Shown: one piece after another, positions 14,658 through 14,712 of the stretch
Layout: every line of letters begins with the position of its first letter
How positions within the stretch are numbered: the first letter of the stretch is position 1
Assembly: GCA_028703645.1 (NCBI GenBank)
Contig: JAQVML010000004.1
Coordinates: 1-14,712, forward strand
Direction of reading: 5' to 3'
Origin: Eubacteriales bacterium
GTDB lineage: Bacteria; Bacillota; Clostridia; Christensenellales; CAG-138
Length of the DNA stretch: 14,712 bases
Position numbers and translations under genes: made by a program
The notes under the pieces: generated by a model
The model's database searches: none
What the model was told of the DNA's origin: nothing
What the model saw: only the letters and a program-made list of their open reading frames with translations

Positions 14658-14712
14658 GCCTTCGCTTTGCCGGTGACGAGGATAGGGCAACGTGGAGGCA
14701 CGACCCGAGCGC

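Larger units (their letters stand above)
14203..14712. other. Gene-poor region with mobile-element relic
   Basis: No intact gene is supported in these 510 nt. The first part (14203-14350) shows only a short direct repeat, GACTTTTG at 14205-14212 and 14226-14233, and no recognisable coding sequence. The rest contains hairpins at 14352-14437, a decayed IS200/IS605-type transposase end at 14467-14604, and a promoter-like site near 14649-14657 reading out of the window. Confidence 0.7.

Noticed and set aside
14302..14680. 12-mer GCCGGTGACGAG present at 14302-14313 and 14669-14680
   Set aside because: Flanks do not match, and several chance 12-mer repeats are expected in a window of this size.
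14660..14712. glmS ribozyme, suggested by GGTGACGAGGA
   Set aside because: The cleavage-site GCGCC pairing region and the downstream TTTATCGA core are absent.

Overview
The window looks like an accessory carbohydrate-use locus from a moderately high-GC Firmicute, probably a gut-type Clostridia lineage. This is inferred from protein style, strong AGGAGG-type ribosome binding sites, a CUT1 sugar importer without its own ATPase, and classical sigma-70 promoters; no marker gene fixes the taxon.

Layout. Two divergent operons leave a 365-nt regulatory region (10114-10478). The minus-strand operon runs leftwards through eight genes and leaves the window: sugar-binding protein (10113-8755), two permeases (8606-7653, 7639-6791), a membrane histidine kinase (6787-5198), a NarL/LuxR-type response regulator (5201-4521), an aldo/keto reductase (4506-3565), a GH2 beta-mannosidase-like glycosidase (3549-1075), and an FAD-dependent oxidoreductase cut by the window edge (1078-1). 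Junctions within it are tight (4-nt overlaps or gaps of 3-15 nt), except a 148-nt hairpin-rich spacer after the binding protein. The plus-strand operon has three genes: a D-2-hydroxyacid dehydrogenase (10479-11432), a signal-less GH5 glycosidase (11454-12923) and a glycerate 2-kinase (12946-14202).

Working model. The importer brings in a small glycoside, and the kinase/regulator pair may sense it or a related signal. The two cytoplasmic retaining beta-glycosidases (GH2 and GH5) would cleave it, and the oxidoreductases process the sugar or aglycone. The dehydrogenase plus glycerate kinase would feed a three-carbon acid (hydroxypyruvate or D-glycerate) into glycolysis as 2-phosphoglycerate. Having glycerate kinase in one operon with a glycosidase suggests that glycerate, or something converted to it, is released from the substrate. 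The substrate itself cannot be read from sequence.

The most striking non-coding signal is in the divergent region. Both promoters carry the same 24-bp element (20 of 24 identical), oriented the same way relative to transcription, centred near -45 and overlapping the -35 box. This points to one regulator controlling both operons, with the in-operon response regulator as the obvious but unproven candidate. A separate 14-bp palindrome lies between the two promoters.

The right end (14203-14712) has no intact gene. It holds the decayed C-terminal end of an IS200/IS605-type Y1 transposase (minus strand), flanking hairpins, and an extended -10 promoter reading out of the window into what may be a structured leader. 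No tRNA, rRNA, CRISPR array or origin was seen.
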